From contig CM044320.1 of assembly GCA_024291935.2 (NCBI GenBank), positions 31,526,001-31,590,000 of the forward strand: 64,000 bases of DNA, read 5' to 3'. Within the stretch, counting starts at the first letter, position 1, and the number at the start of each line of letters is the position of its first letter. The position numbers and the translations under genes were made by a program. This document shows, in pieces, positions 11,913 to 23,935 of the stretch. Source of the DNA: Okapia johnstoni (Eukaryota; Chordata; Mammalia; Artiodactyla; Giraffidae). The notes below the pieces were generated by a model, which saw nothing but the letters and a program-made list of their open reading frames with translations, was not told the origin of the DNA and searched no databases.

Positions 11913-12845
11913 GTTTCCATTGTTACATTGGTGTATCTAAGTCTGGATTCCTTTCTGTTTATCCTAACTTGGGATTTGTTGGGTTTGAGGATTCTGGGAA
12001 ATTGTCAGCCTAATGAATATTGTCTCTTCCTTATTCTACATCTCCTTCTGGTACTCCTTGTCAATATACCTTTAGTCCTTTTTGCTCCATCATACATGTC
12101 TGTTAACTACTCCTTGATAATTTTTCATCTATCTCTCTGTGCTGTATTCTGGTAAATTCTTCCAATCTAACTACTGACTCATTCATTATTAAGAATTCTT
12201 GGTAGAGACATTATTGTTTTGCCTTCATTAAGCTAAATATGAGCCAATCAAGTGCATATCATCACCCTTTGCAGTGTAGGTTTTCATCTATTATCCACAT
12301 TACCTTTCTGACACTCCCAACCATAAAAGGGTCTCTGATACTACTTGCTACCTTGCTTGTACCTTAGGCTTTGCCTCCTGATGCTTCTTTAAACCAATGC
12401 TAAGCCACGAAAGATTAACAAATAGACACTTTCTGGGAAGCCACTGACTTTGACACTTGTCCACTTTTCTGAATTGTCTTATGGACTCCAAGATTTTCCT
12501 TTTACTTTCCTTTGAGCTAGGCAATGGATTTAAATGTCACAACTTTTTTTCCTGGCATTTTTAAGTGCATGGTAAAGCGGTTGTGCCTCAGGTTAACCTA
12601 TCCATCCTATTTGCAGAAATAGAAAGTAGGATATTCTTATTCATCTTTGTACTTTTAGTGCTTAAAAGAGGTGTTTGGCTTATAGTTAACATTAAAAAAT
12701 ATATATGTGTAATGAATCACTGAAAAGTGGATAATTCTGGCTGAAGATAAAATCATACACTTTCACACTTGTTATCTACATAAATGGATGCAACTTGATT
12801 TTTTTTTCTGGAATTGGATACACTTACAGTTAGTGTTACAGTTTT

Positions 12846-13063
12846 GGACTTCCCTGGTAGCTCAGACGGTAATGCGTCTGCCTACAATGCGGGAGACCTG
12901 GATTCGATCCCTGGGTCGGGAAGATCCCCTGGAGCAGAAAATGGCAACACACTCCAGTACTCTTGCCTGGAAAATCCCATGGATGGAGGAGCCTGGTAGG
13001 CTACAGTCCATGGGGTCGCAAAGAGTCGGACACGACTGAGCGACGTCACTTTCACTTTCACTT
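12846..13063 (+). mobile_element. Bov-tA SINE
   Basis: Head GGACTTCCCTGGTAGCTCAG, box B GATTCGATCCCTGG, BovA body ending GACACGACTGAGCGACGTCA and the CACTTTCACTTT spacer. Confidence 0.93.
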
Positions 13064-13300
13064 TTCAGAGTTAATGTTTCAGATTTGTTAGGCTGATCTT
13101 ACCTAAGGTGGTGAGAGGTTTTTAGGAGTGGTAAAAATAAAAAATAAAATAAAAAGATGAGCAAATATTTTTCTTCCTAACCAAGAAAGAATTAGTGTTG
13201 CTAACTGGCAAATACAATAATCTATTTCTATTTTGGAATCAATATCAGACTATTTATAATTTACATATTTAAAATCACAGAATAATGGTTAAATACTTAC

Positions 13301-13438
13301 ATTTAGCACTAGTTTACTCTTCTCAATCACTTCTTCTAAAGTCTCATTGGTTTCCTCTTTCCACAAGGTAATAAAAGTATTAATTTCTTGGGATATTGAA
13401 GGATCAGGACTCCCGTCACATTGAATGTAGTGTTTCCA
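13301..13438 (-). CDS. DNAI7: DNAI7 coding exon 6
   Basis: The exon is 138 nt, 46 codons (residues about 101-146), from WKHYIQCDGSPDPS through EEVIEKSKLVLN. The WKHYIQCDGSPDPS stretch is shared with human CASC1. Acceptor AG is at 13439-13440 and donor GTAAGT ends at 13300. Both borders are phase 0. Confidence 0.93.
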
Positions 13439-13888
13439 CTGTGGAACAAAAATGTTTGCAAGTTCTCACTGATGAAAATTCAACCAAAGATTAAATTACT
13501 TCTTTTTCAACGTATGAACTCTTATAACCTAGTTTTCCAATTCAGGCGAAAAACATATTACGATTTTAGTTACTTGAAGATACCCAAATACCCAAATATC
13601 TCTTCATCAATATAACTTATAAGCTTCAATAATTCAAATAAATAGAAATTATATCTATTGTCACATTTTACTTTTAAAACAGTGTTTATGAGATGATTTT
13701 GTTTTGCTTTCCTCACTAATCATATAGCTCCTGTCTTTACACAAGTTAACATTTGGGTTAATTTATATTTCTCAAATTATTACTAATTATTAATCGCCAT
13801 GTCATTTTAGTATGTCATTCCATTCATTGTGTAGTCTATGCAAACCCTACATTTGTAATCGTATTGTTTGTGTGTGTATGTGTGTGTG

Positions 13889-14089
13889 ACTTGCTCAGTT
13901 GTGTATGACTCTTTGCAACCCCATGGACTGAAGCTCACCAGGCTCCTCTGTCTGTGGAATTCTCCAGGCAAAAATACTGGAGTGGGTTGCCATTTGCTTT
14001 TCCAAGGGATCTTTCTGACCCAGGGATCAAACTTGGGTCTCTCACATTGCAGGCAGATTCTTTACCGTCTGAACCACCAGAGAAGCCCA
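13889..14089 (-). mobile_element. Bov-tA SINE
   Basis: Antisense body and head, ending ACCACCAGAGAAGCCCA. Adjacent (TG)n at 13868-13888 may reflect its tail or flank. Confidence 0.9.
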
Positions 14090-14505
14090 ATCATATTGTG
14101 ATTACAATTTTTTTGCTTTAAGTTAAACTATAATCTTTGCTATATTAGTACAGTTTTTCCTTTTTAACCATTGATATTGTTTCCAAAGCTACACTGTTTT
14201 GAACAACACTCGATTGCCTTAGGGTCAAACTTTTTATATTTTAATTTAGGATAATTTCCTCAATATAAATTCCCCCAAATTAAATCAGAGTCAAAGGATA
14301 TAAAAATGTCAAGGATCTTATTATTGACAAATAGATTTCTAAAAAGCTATATGAATTTAATTTGCTACAAGCAAATGAGAGATATTTGTCAGATTAAATT
14401 TTTTATAGACCCATTTAAAGTTTCCTGTTATTAAGATGGATATCGGATTATAACTCCCTCTTATGGTATAAAAGTGTTAGCTAAAAAAAATAAAATCAGT
14501 CTTAC

Positions 14506-14607
14506 CTGGGAAAGGAATCTATCATCTCGTTTCAATTTCTCTGCTTCAGGAAAACATGCTTCTAATAAATAAAGTTCTTCAAGCTCTTCATTTCTCCTTT
14601 CTAGATC
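14506..14607 (-). CDS. DNAI7: DNAI7 coding exon 5
   Basis: The exon is 102 nt, 34 codons (residues about 67-100), from DLERRNEELEELYLLEACF to the RDDRFLSQ end. It is acidic and helical. Acceptor CAG lies at 14608-14610 and donor GTAAG at 14501-14505. Both borders are phase 0. Confidence 0.93.
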
Positions 14608-14829
14608 CTGTTTCATGGGGATAGACACATTGATATTTTTTTAATTTCAGCTTTGTGTTTTGTAAGTAGCATCTAAAATTTACTGGACAAATATTTAATT
14701 TCAGGATGAATACTACAATTAGTTTAAATGTAACTGATATTTCTAAAAGGTTTCATATGAAACAGTGGTGCACATAGTGTGATATGCAGCCCCCAGGTGG
14801 ATCCTCCAAACTCTTTCGGAATCAGTGAG

Positions 14830-15757
14830 GTCAGATCTATTTTAATGACTATACTACAACTTTATTTGCTCTTTTTGCAGGGTACACATTTGCAAGATGG
14901 TGTAAAATTGCTGGCGCCTTTGTACAAATCGAGGCACAAGCTTTATTAGTGGTCATATTCTTCAGGGGAGAGGGGTGATAAGTAGCCAGGTTCACATAAG
15001 AATGACCTGATGAAGAAGTAAAAATTATTAATTGTATTAAATGTAAAAACTTAAGTATATGTCTTTTGATATTCTGTGTGGTAAGATGGCAAGAATGCAT
15101 AGAGCACTTTTGCTGCACATCAAAGAACAATGCTATCTTGAGAAATAAACATCTGTGCAACTGTTTGAGTACTTTGGCAGACCTTCTGTCAGAAATGAAT
15201 GAACTGACCATGTCACTTTCAGGAAACACTGCTGCCCTTGATAAAATTCAAGCTTTCAAATAAAAATTTGAATTTTAGAAAACTTGTATCCACTACTAAG
15301 GAGCCTGACAGTTTCCCGATCCTTAAAACCTTTTCCTGTTTGACTGGAGTTGACACTAATGCATGCGACCTTTTTGATAATGAATTATAAGATGACATCT
15401 ACATTTGGAAGCAAATAATTCAGTGAACCATTTTTTCCCAAGCTATCAAGTCATGATGTTGCAAAATCATGTGTCAATACAAGATCTATTCAGAGTATAA
15501 AAATAGATCAACATTTTAGTGTAACAGAGTACATAAAGTTCATTAATTTGGTTTCAGATTCCACATTAAGATGCTACCACCTCTTGAGTTTCAGTATAGG
15601 ATCAAGGCAAGAATCCACAATTATCTGAAAGGCTGTCACAATATCTCTCCTTTTTCCAACTATCTGTATGAGGCCAAATTTTCTTTCTTTATATTTACTT
15701 CAATCGAAACAACATACACTGTAACAGATGGAATAATGAAGTAGGCAGGAGATCCAG
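14830..15757 (+). repeat. hAT-family DNA transposon remnant with transposase fossil
   Basis: A short open stretch at 15066-15263 reads ..LSTLADLLSEMNELTMSLSG.. then DKIQAFK, resembling the middle of hAT transposases and their domesticated relatives. Further right, another frame gives LYEAKFS..TSIETTYTVTD, like the C-terminal dimerisation segment (LCEAGFS..TSTKTTYRNRL). Several stops and shifts separate them, so it is a dead copy. The left border is uncertain. The Bov-tA at 15758 interrupts its right end. Confidence 0.65.
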
Positions 15758-15983
15758 GAGGGCTTCCCAGGTGGCACTAGTGGTAAAGAACCTGCCTGCC
15801 AATGCAGGTTAGACGTAAGGGATTCAGGTTAGATCCTTGGGTCGGGAAGATCTCTTGGACGAAGGCATGGCAACCCACTCCAGTATTCTTGCCTAGAGAA
15901 ATCTCATGGACAGAGGAGTCTGGCAGGCTGCAGTCCATAGGGTCGCAGAGTCGGACACGACTGAAGTGACTTAGCATACATAT
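15758..15983 (+). mobile_element. Bov-tA SINE with 9-bp target duplication
   Basis: Head AGGGCTTCCCAGGTGGCACT and BovA body to GACACGACTGAAGTGACTTA. GAGATCCAG occurs at 15749-15757 and 15984-15992. Confidence 0.93.
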
Positions 15984-16094
15984 GAGATCCAGTTGTCTTT
16001 TGTTAAGTCAGACATTAAAGAGCTTTAAGAGATATAAACAATACCACACATTTCCCTAATTTAAATATACATTTATGTGGTAACGGATGTTATC

Positions 16095-16198
16095 TAGACT
16101 TATTGTGGGACCATTTCACAATACATACAACTATTGAATCATTATGTCATACATCTGGAACTAATATAATTTTATACCTCAATAAATACTGCAATTGC
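16095..16198 (+). repeat. L1M-type 3'-end fragment
   Basis: CATTTCACAATACATACAAC, ..AATCATTATGTCATACATCT.., TTTTATACCTCAATAAATAC is the common 3' end of old mammalian L1. Confidence 0.6.
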
Positions 16199-16536
16199 TT
16201 TTTCCTTTAAGTATGTTTAATGTGTTTACTTTTTAATTCATGTTTACATTTAACAATGTCTAATCTCTATTAATACAATAGATATTTTGAAATTTGTTTT
16301 AATTTCTAATATGATAAATATTGATAAATATAAACCATCTAAACAAAAACTTTTTGGGGATCTTCACTTTTTAATAGTAATGAGGCTTTGTCCTGAGATT
16401 AAAAGGTCTCAGAACTACCGATCCAATAATGAAGAAATCTGGTGAAAAGAGAAGTGAAATTTTAAAAGGAGAGGTAGAATTTGAACATTTTTTGGTCCCT
16501 ATTTAATAATCTATAAGATAGATTGAGAATAATAAC

Positions 16537-16699
16537 TTAATGGTTATAAGCATGAGCTCTGAAGCAAGACTACTTCTGTCTAAGTCTTGGCTATGAAATT
16601 TATTAGCTGCTTAATCTATCCATATTCCCCAATTTCCTCATCTGTGAAATGTGAGTAATAATTTACCCACCATAACTTTATGGTAGGATCAAATGAGTT
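16537..16699 (+). repeat. MIR SINE remnant
   Basis: AGCATGAGCTCTGAAGCAAGAC, ..TTTCCTCATCTGTGAAATG.., AGGATCAAATGAGTTA follows the MIR order. Confidence 0.75.
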
Positions 16700-16709
16700 A
16701 AACCAGTTC

Positions 16710-16984
16710 TGCTGCTGCTGCTAAGTCGCTTCAGTCGTGTCCGACTCTGTGCGACCCCATGGACTGCAGCCTACCAGGCTCCTCCATCCATGGGATTCTC
16801 CAGGCAAGAGTGCTGGAGTGGGTTGCCATTTCCTTCTCCAATGCATGAAAGTGAAAAGTGAAAGTGAAGTCGCTCAGTCGTGTCCGACTCTTAGCGACCC
16901 CATGGACTGCAGCCTACTAGGCTCCTCCATCCGTGGGATTTTCCAGGCAAGAGTACTGGAGTGGGTTGCCATTGCCTTCTCTGA
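16710..16984 (-). mobile_element. BovA2 SINE with 10-bp target duplication
   Basis: It starts with antisense (GCT)n and carries two antisense BovA units. AAACCAGTTC flanks it at 16700-16709 and 16985-16994. Confidence 0.95.
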
Positions 16985-17013
16985 AAACCAGTTCCTACAG
17001 GCCTAAATATTTT

Positions 17014-17380
17014 TGAACTGTGGTGTTGCAGAAGACTCTTGAGAGTCCCTTGGACTGCAAGGAGATCCAACCAGCCCATACTAAAGGAGATCAGTCCTGG
17101 GTGTTCATTGACAGGATTGATGCTGAAGCTGAAACTCCAATCCTTTGGCCACCTGATGCGAAGAGCTGACTCACTGAAAAAGACCCTGATGCTGGGAAAG
17201 ACTGAGAGCAGGAGGAGAAGGGGATGACAGAGGAAGAAATGGTTGGATGGCATCACCGACTCAATGGACATGGGTTTGGGTGGACTCCAGGATTTGGTGA
17301 TGGACCGGGAGGCCTGGCCTGCTGTGGTTCATGGGGTCGCAAAGAGTTGGACACGACTGAGCGACTGAACTGAACTGATG
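17014..17380 (+). mobile_element. BovB LINE 3' fragment
   Basis: Sense 3' part of BovB ORF2 (TGGACTGCAAGGAGATCCAA; CTGATGCTGAAGCTGAAACT) ends in GACTGAACTGAACTGA. The frame is broken. Confidence 0.9.
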
Positions 17381-17416
17381 GAAGAGAATGATATTACATG
17401 GCCAAATAGATCTGAT

Positions 17417-17543
17417 TGCTGTTGTTTTAGTTGCTAAGTCATGTCTGACTTTTTGTGACCCAACGGACTGTAGCCCACCAGGCTACTCTGTCCATGGGAT
17501 CTCCCAGGCAAGAATATCAGAGTGGGTTGCATTTCCTTCTCCA
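17417..17543 (-). mobile_element. BovA-type SINE, truncated, 13-bp target duplication
   Basis: Antisense BovA body only; the tRNA-like head is missing. AAATAGATCTGAT occurs at 17404-17416 and 17544-17556, so truncation happened at insertion. Confidence 0.9.
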
Positions 17544-17603
17544 AAATAGATCTGATAGCCACATAGTTTGTCTTCAGTAATAATATCATTAATGTTTACT
17601 TAC

Positions 17604-17695
17604 TTTTGCTTCAAGTTTTCGCAATTTTTCTTTCTCAATTCGTTGTATTTCAAGTCTTTCCATTTCTTCTTTTTCATATTTCACACGTGCTTCCT
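17604..17695 (-). CDS. DNAI7: DNAI7 coding exon 4
   Basis: The exon is 92 nt, covering residues about 36-66: EARVKYEKEEMERLEIQRI, then EKEKLRKLEAK. It is a strongly charged Glu/Lys/Arg-rich helix of coiled-coil type and matches the human N-terminal region. It begins with the last two bases of a Glu codon whose first base ends the exon at 19335-19419. Donor GTAAGT is at 17598-17603. Confidence 0.92.
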
Positions 17696-18210
17696 CTAAA
17701 GAACAACAGCAAGAAAATTTTTTGTCTGTTTTTAAGCGCTTAAAGTGACTTTGAATATTTAAGATATAGTGGTGGTAGAATATAGATATAAGCCACAACC
17801 TTTATCTTGTGGTAGAAATAAAACTGCCAGATTTCTTTCAAAAAAACAACATGACTCTCAAAATTTCTGGCCCACAATTATATTTTTTTTCTCCAAAAAG
17901 TTTATAGAAATCTAATAATGATTTTAATAAATGAAAAGTGACAGATCTATCATGGGTAATTAAGAAGAGGTAAAATCTTCAGATTTCCATAATCTCATGA
18001 CATCCACACCATCAGAAGTAACTACCTAAATTTTCTCTTGCTTTCACTCTTAAAAAATATGAAATATATGTTAAAGAATAAGAGTTTAACCCAAAATAAT
18101 AAAACATTCCCCAAGCAGTAGGTCCTGATACTGTATTCTTACCATAAGTCACCTAAAGGATTTATATGATTATTAATAAAAAGTCAACTTGGAAACTAAT
18201 GTGCTGGTGG

Positions 18211-18400
18211 TGCTCAGTTGCTAAGTCATGTCTGACTCTTTGTGATCTCATGGACTGTAACCCTGCCAGGCTCCTATGTCCATGGGATTTTTCAGGCAAA
18301 AATACTGGAGTGGGTTGCCATCTCTTTCTCCAGGGGATCTCAAACCTGCATCTCCTGCATTGGTGGGCAGATTACTTACCACTGAGCCACCTGGGAAGCT
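18211..18400 (-). mobile_element. Bov-tA SINE
   Basis: Antisense body (TGGACTGTAACCCTGCCAGG) and head ending GAGCCACCTGGGAAGCT; a short deletion lies inside the head region. Confidence 0.9.
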
Positions 18401-18744
18401 AAGGACAGACATTTAAAACCCAAGTATGAATCAACAGATGTTCTTCATGTTAAAAGCTACAACTATCTGAACTATTCAGATTTTTAAGGTCACTTTTCCA
18501 TATTTTAAATAACCAAATTTTTATTAATTTCTACCTGACATTCTTTAACAAATGAAAATCCTCTTTAAATTTGACAAATAGATATTATTACTCTGTAAGA
18601 ACTTAGGCTGTTCTATGTGTTTCTTGCTAGTATATATTTCCCATATTTAATTTGAGTTTAAGAATTCTTACTGTACAATCAGCACCAAAGCTCTCAATTT
18701 AATCAGTAAGTAAAGATATAAACACTTTAATATAGGATTGCCAT

Positions 18745-18920
18745 AGTTAGAAAATAAAAATATAGGATGCTCAGATGAATTTGAATTTCAGATAAATAAT
18801 GGACCGTTTTTTTTTTTTTTTGGTTCAAGTATATCCTAAATATTGTATGGGTAAATTATCCCAAATTATCCATTGTTTATCTGAAATTCAAATTTAACTG
18901 GGTATCCTGTATTTTATCTG
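18745..18920. repeat. Imperfect palindrome, MITE-like
   Basis: The left arm GAATTTGAATTTCAGATAAA and the right arm TTTATCTGAAATTCAAATTT are reverse complements. They are separated by a T-run and an AT-rich loop. This looks like an inverted-repeat DNA element of an old mammalian family that I cannot name with certainty. Confidence 0.6.
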
Positions 18921-18993
18921 GCAACTCTCCTTCAAGATATATCTGAAAGTGATTGGTGGGTAAGCTTTAAAAAATAAACAGCTACTATAAAAC

Positions 18994-19201
18994 TGTTTAG
19001 TTGCTAAGTTGTGTCTGACTCTTTTGTGACTCAATGGACTATAGTCCACCAGGCTCCTCTGGTCCACGGGATTTCCCAGGCAAGAATACTAGAGTGGGTT
19101 GCCATTTCCTTCTCCAGGGGATCTTTCCGACCCAGGGATCGAACCAGAGTCTTCTGCATTGCAGGAGGATACTTTACCACTGAGCTACCAGGGAAGCCCA
19201 T
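18994..19201 (-). mobile_element. Bov-tA SINE
   Basis: Antisense body and head ending GAGCTACCAGGGAAGCCCA. A short target duplication TATAAAAC is visible at 18986-18993 and 19202-19209. It lies 130 bases from DNAI7 exon 3. Confidence 0.92.
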
Positions 19202-19334
19202 TATAAAACAGTAGATTCAAAAAATTAAAAATTTTGAAAATTGTCTTTAAAAAGTATTGACTGGATGACAGAAATGCCAACCTGTTGTTAGCATCACCTG
19301 CATATGGAAACAGTTATCACTGTGTGTTTTATAC

Positions 19335-19419
19335 CTTCCTCTTTTTGTCGTTTCTCTTCTTCCTCTTGTAACTGCCTCAACCGGTCAGCTTTGGTGATTT
19401 TCTTTTTCTTACTGCCAGA
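19335..19419 (-). CDS. DNAI7: DNAI7 coding exon 3
   Basis: The exon is 85 nt, encoding residues 8-35 plus one base: SGSKKKKITKADRLRQLQEE, then EEKRQKEE. It is lysine-rich and then Glu-rich, as in human CASC1 (SGSKKKKVTKAERLK as recalled). Acceptor AG (minus) is at 19420-19421 after a short pyrimidine tract; the donor reads G|GTATAA, weaker than the neighbouring donors. Confidence 0.88.
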
Positions 19420-19745
19420 CTTAATAAAGGTCACAACTTTTAAAAAGGTTATTCACATGTACACAAACTACTTAAAAGCACTTTTACTTCCATGAATCTA
19501 GTCCTGTATTTACTCAAATAAGACTGCCTATTAAGTGCAAAGCCTTGACTCAGGGCCTTAAGGACAAAATACAGAAACAGTACGAAAATTAGCATATAAA
19601 TTATTCAAAGGCAACACTGACATTGACAAGTATATACCATTTAATTCTATCATTCCCAGGTTTCACATCTTTTAAGTGGTGTTAAATAAAATCTCACTTC
19701 ATTTTTGTAAGGATTAAAATATATGTAAAAACATTTAACACTGCT

Positions 19746-20017
19746 GCTGCAGCTGCTGCTGCTAAGTTGCTTCAGTCGTGTCCGACTCTGTGTGACAGAC
19801 GGCAGCCCACCAGGCTCCGCCCCCTGGGATTCTCCAAGCAAGAACACTGGAGTGGGTTGCCATTTCCTTCTCCAATGCATGAAAGTGAAAAGTGAAAGTG
19901 AAGTCGCTCAGTCGTGTCCGACTCTTAGCGACCCCATGGACTGTAGGCTACCAGGCTCCTCCGTCCATGGGATTTTCCAGGCAAGAGTACTGGAGTGGGT
20001 TGCCATTGCCTTCTCTG
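19746..20017 (-). mobile_element. BovA2 SINE with 12-bp target duplication
   Basis: Antisense dimer starting (GCT)n. TTTAACACTGCT occurs at 19734-19745 and 20018-20029. Confidence 0.94.
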
Positions 20018-20029
20018 TTTAACACTGCT

Positions 20030-21339
20030 ACATGTCTATAAAAATTAATTGTTTTTGACTAACACATATAAAGAGTTATTTTGCAAGTCTGGAGTAAGGA
20101 GAAATTATTTCAAAAGCTGGGGTCAAGTAAAATTTGTACAGAACAGCTAGCTTGTAAGTCTGTGCCCCAAGGATTTTAATACTTAGATATGAAGGGAAGA
20201 TACCTCCAGGAAGAGAAATGCAGGCATAAGCTATAGAGTTGGGAGAGGACTGGAATGGCCCTAGGAAGACCCCAAGAAAAGGAAACAATGGACTTGAGAA
20301 TGGAAGAGAAGGCCAGAGCCTACGCCATGGACATTGAACATTATTCTACAAGAATTGGAAACTCCCAAAAAGTGTTTTAGAAGATCTATAGCTATTATCT
20401 TTAAAACTAACCTGGTATTGGGGGGGGGGAGGGAATAATTATAAAGATGCCATGATTTTGGTGACTATTAACAATTTATAAAGTCATGATACTAGAAATG
20501 CAGATGGAGGACGGATCCAATAAATATTGTATAAGCTAACTTATTTGATAATGATTAAAGCTGGAGGCAAGAAGAGGAAAGGAGTCAGAGAAGAGTCAGA
20601 AAGGAAGAACAAGTAGTCCCAAAGATGCAAATTAGAAAGAAGAACTGCTTAGAGAAATTTATACACAATTAGTATAAAATGCTGGTGGAGCATCCAGACA
20701 AGGCTTGCAGGCATTGAAACTGAAGAACTGAGGTGCATCAAAGAGATCAGGATTACAGAACACAGATTTGAGAACTACCTTGGTGATGACCCCCTCCCCT
20801 CCATTTTCCCTACAGGGGAGTATAGGAAGAGAAGAGCACTGTCTAAATTTAGAAATCGTGTGGCTAATCCTTGGGATACACAGACTCCTGGATGACCGTC
20901 TTCTCTCTTTGGCTCACCTACTGCAGAGTGCACCATCAGAATCTCCAATCCGCTAGTCCCGTCACTTTTCCACCATTCATCAGACCCCTCTTCCTACACT
21001 GTCACTTCTTCTCCCAGTTAGATTTCACAGTTCATCACCATTATCACTAACATATAACTCCACCTCCCCTACGTTCCTCTCCCTCTGAGAAGTTCAGCTC
21101 GCAAATTCCTAGTTCTAGTTAAACTCAACTCTTCATTTGTTCTGTGCTAGCCATAGGGGCAGCTGAACCTTACCAGAGAAAAATACACGAGTTCAAATTT
21201 GTGAGCACAAATTTTAAACAGGCTCTAAGCACCATCCAGTATACCTACTACTGTTTCATTCTCCTCACTCTTTAAACTTCCAAAATCCTCTTCTCTTTCC
21301 TACTCTCAAGTGTTGACCTTACCTCTTAACATCACTAGA
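20030..21339. other. DNAI7 intron 2 sequence, nothing recognised
   Basis: It contains a short G-run near 20418 and a purine-rich stretch near 20560-20640. I see no gene, RNA or named repeat. Confidence 0.45.
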
Positions 21340-21349
21340 AACTTTAAGA

Positions 21350-21552
21350 GTGTAAGAGTGTTAGTTGCTCAGTCATGTCCAACTCTTTGCTACCCCATGG
21401 ACTGTAGCCCACCAGGCTCCTCTGTTCATGGAATTCTCCAGGCAAGAACACTGGAGTGCCCTTCTCTAGGGGATATTCCCAACCCAGAGATTGAATCTGG
21501 GTTTCCTGCATTGCAGGCAGATTCTTTACCATCTGAGCCACCTGGGAAGCCC
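21350..21552 (-). mobile_element. Bov-tA SINE with 10-bp target duplication
   Basis: Antisense body and head ending GAGCCACCTGGGAAGCCC. AACTTTAAGA flanks it at 21340-21349 and 21553-21562. Confidence 0.94.
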
Positions 21553-21726
21553 AACTTTAAGAATACACACCAAATCTTTGAACCTACCTCTACCTTTGCC
21601 TTCCTTCTGTTATCCGTGGATGGACTGTATGTACCTTTTGCTACTGAAGGCTGAATCTCCCACTTTTACACTGGATCCTATCCCTTACTATCTATTTAAG
21701 ATTTGGCTCCTGTAATTAACACCTCT

Positions 21727-21905
21727 CAATCTTGTCTGCCTCTTTGCAACCCCATGGACTATACAGTCCATGGAATTCTCCAGGCCAGAATACTGGAGTG
21801 GGTAGCCTTTCCCTTCTCCAGGGCATCTTCCCAACACAGGGATCAAACCCAGGTCTCCCACACTGCAGGCCGATTCTTTACCAGCTGAGCCACCAGGGAA
21901 GCCCC
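21727..21905 (-). mobile_element. Bov-tA SINE with 13-bp target duplication
   Basis: Antisense body and head ending GCCACCAGGGAAGCCCC. AATTAACACCTCT occurs at 21714-21726 and 21906-21918. Confidence 0.94.
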
Positions 21906-21918
21906 AATTAACACCTCT

Positions 21919-23230
21919 AGTTATTCACAGATTTCTCCCTCCCTTTTACTTCCCACTCTCTCTTTTGCTCCAATGCTGTTACCTTTTATATCAGACTGCC
22001 TAAAGGGAGCTGCCCACAGTTTCTACGTCCCCATTTTCTGCATGCTCCATTCCAATCAGGCTTTCATTTCTATTGTACCATTTAAGCCTCTCTTGTCATG
22101 GAAACTTAAGATGGTCATGTTTCCAATGACAATGGCCAATTTTCAGCCCTCATTTTAATTGTCATAATCATTTGACAGAGTTTTCTTTCTCCATCTTGAA
22201 ATATTTTCTTCATTAGGCCATGAGGTTGATACTGATTTTGCTTCCTCCCCCCTCTTCTTAGACTTCTTTTCTGGCTTCTCCTCCTCAGATGTAGTTGATC
22301 AGTAACTTTTAAAATTATTTGTTCATATCCCTTAAAGAATTTTGAAAAGCTATGAACCCCTTCACACATTTTTAAGCTGACACTGAAAACTTTTAACCAC
22401 AAGTTTAAATATGTAAAATAAAACAGTAACATCATTCTTTTAAATATTATATCCATTATTATTTAAAACATATTCAATGGATCTACATAATATAGTGATT
22501 TAATGGCCAATTTCAATAAAAAATATGAACAACCTTTTTTTAAAATAAAGTTTTCTAATCCTTTTTTCTTTGATTTCATATTTCCATTCCACTCACCCCA
22601 CAGAATCTTACCCTAATGTAATATGCTTGAAAAACTTTTGCTGATTTTCCTATAATAAATAGGATATGGAAATATTATAAAAATATATATGAAAATTTCA
22701 ATTTCCTTGACTCTAAGTTTCTAAGCAATATAAATTTTGCTCTCAATTGAGTTAATTTTTTAATTACTTTGGTATACAATTGAATAAAGCAACATTATAT
22801 ATTACAAATTTTGGTAAGTAAATATTAAAACATAAACAGTAAAATTTTACTAGATATGCATCTTTTGATGAGATGATTGGGTTTTTTCTTTTCCCTGATT
22901 AGTTCACGATCCAAGGATAAATGTTAGCTATTGATGAAGAAAATAAGGATTCAGACAGATTCTATTTTAATTTTTACAGATATAGAAAATGAGAAATCTA
23001 GTTTATATTAAAAAGCAAATGAAATAGGTTACATATATCATGCAGTTTTTCAAATTCTTTCCACAACAGATGCCAAAAATTATATTGACTTGCCAAAAAA
23101 ATTACTTCTACACTAATCACTAATTTTTGTGATGATGTTCTTGTTTTTCTTAAAAGTATTACTACATATTTATATATTCCTAAACAATATAGTTTTATTA
23201 CTTTTGAATTTTATATAAATCAAATTATAT
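21919..23230. other. DNAI7 intron 2 sequence, very AT-rich
   Basis: Strongly AT-rich with no convincing exon, RNA or named repeat. Confidence 0.45.
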
Positions 23231-23234
23231 TTTA

Positions 23235-23935
23235 TGTATGCAACAGTAATTTATTAACTTACTGTCATTAAGTATACATAACAAAAAATTACCATTTCAA
23301 CCATTTTTTAGTGTGCAGGTCAGTGGCATTAAGTACATTCACATTGTTGTACAACGCTCAGCACTATTCACCTCCAGAACTTTTTCATCATCCCAAACTA
23401 AACTCTGTATCCTTAAAACATTAACTCCCTGCTCTGCCTACAACCCAGCCCCTATTGATCACCATCCTACTTTCTGTATTTATGAACTTGATTACTTTAG
23501 ACATTTTCTATAAGTAGAATAATACAATATTTATCTTTTTGTGTGATTTACTTCTTTAGATACAAATTGTGGTTTGAAAGATTCATCCAAGAGGGGATAT
23601 AGCACAGCTGTGTATTTTCATTGCTGAATAGTAGCTCATTATTTATCCATTCTTCTACTGATTGACACTGGATGGTTTCTAGTTTGTCACTATCAAGAAT
23701 AGTGCTGCTATAAACCTTTGAGTGTATGTATCATGGTGTCCACACAGGATTTTCTTTAGTGTATATATCTAGAGGTAAAACTAGTGGGTATGTGTATTTT
23801 CAATGTAGTTGAAGTTGAATTTTCCAGAGTAATTATACCAATTTACACTCCCATAATCATTATCCTGGTCAATATTTGTTAACGTCAGTATTTTGCTTCT
23901 CTGGCAGTTTTTTAATTTAAAATACAGATAATGCT
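23235..23935 (-). repeat. Old L1 (L1M-type) 3'-end, antisense
   Basis: Antisense signature: ACCATTTCAACCATTTTTTA, ..CATTAAGTACATTCACATTG.., CCAGAACTTTTTCATCATCC, then the ATTCATCCAAG and TTATTTATCCATTCTTC region of the L1 3' end. Confidence 0.7.
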
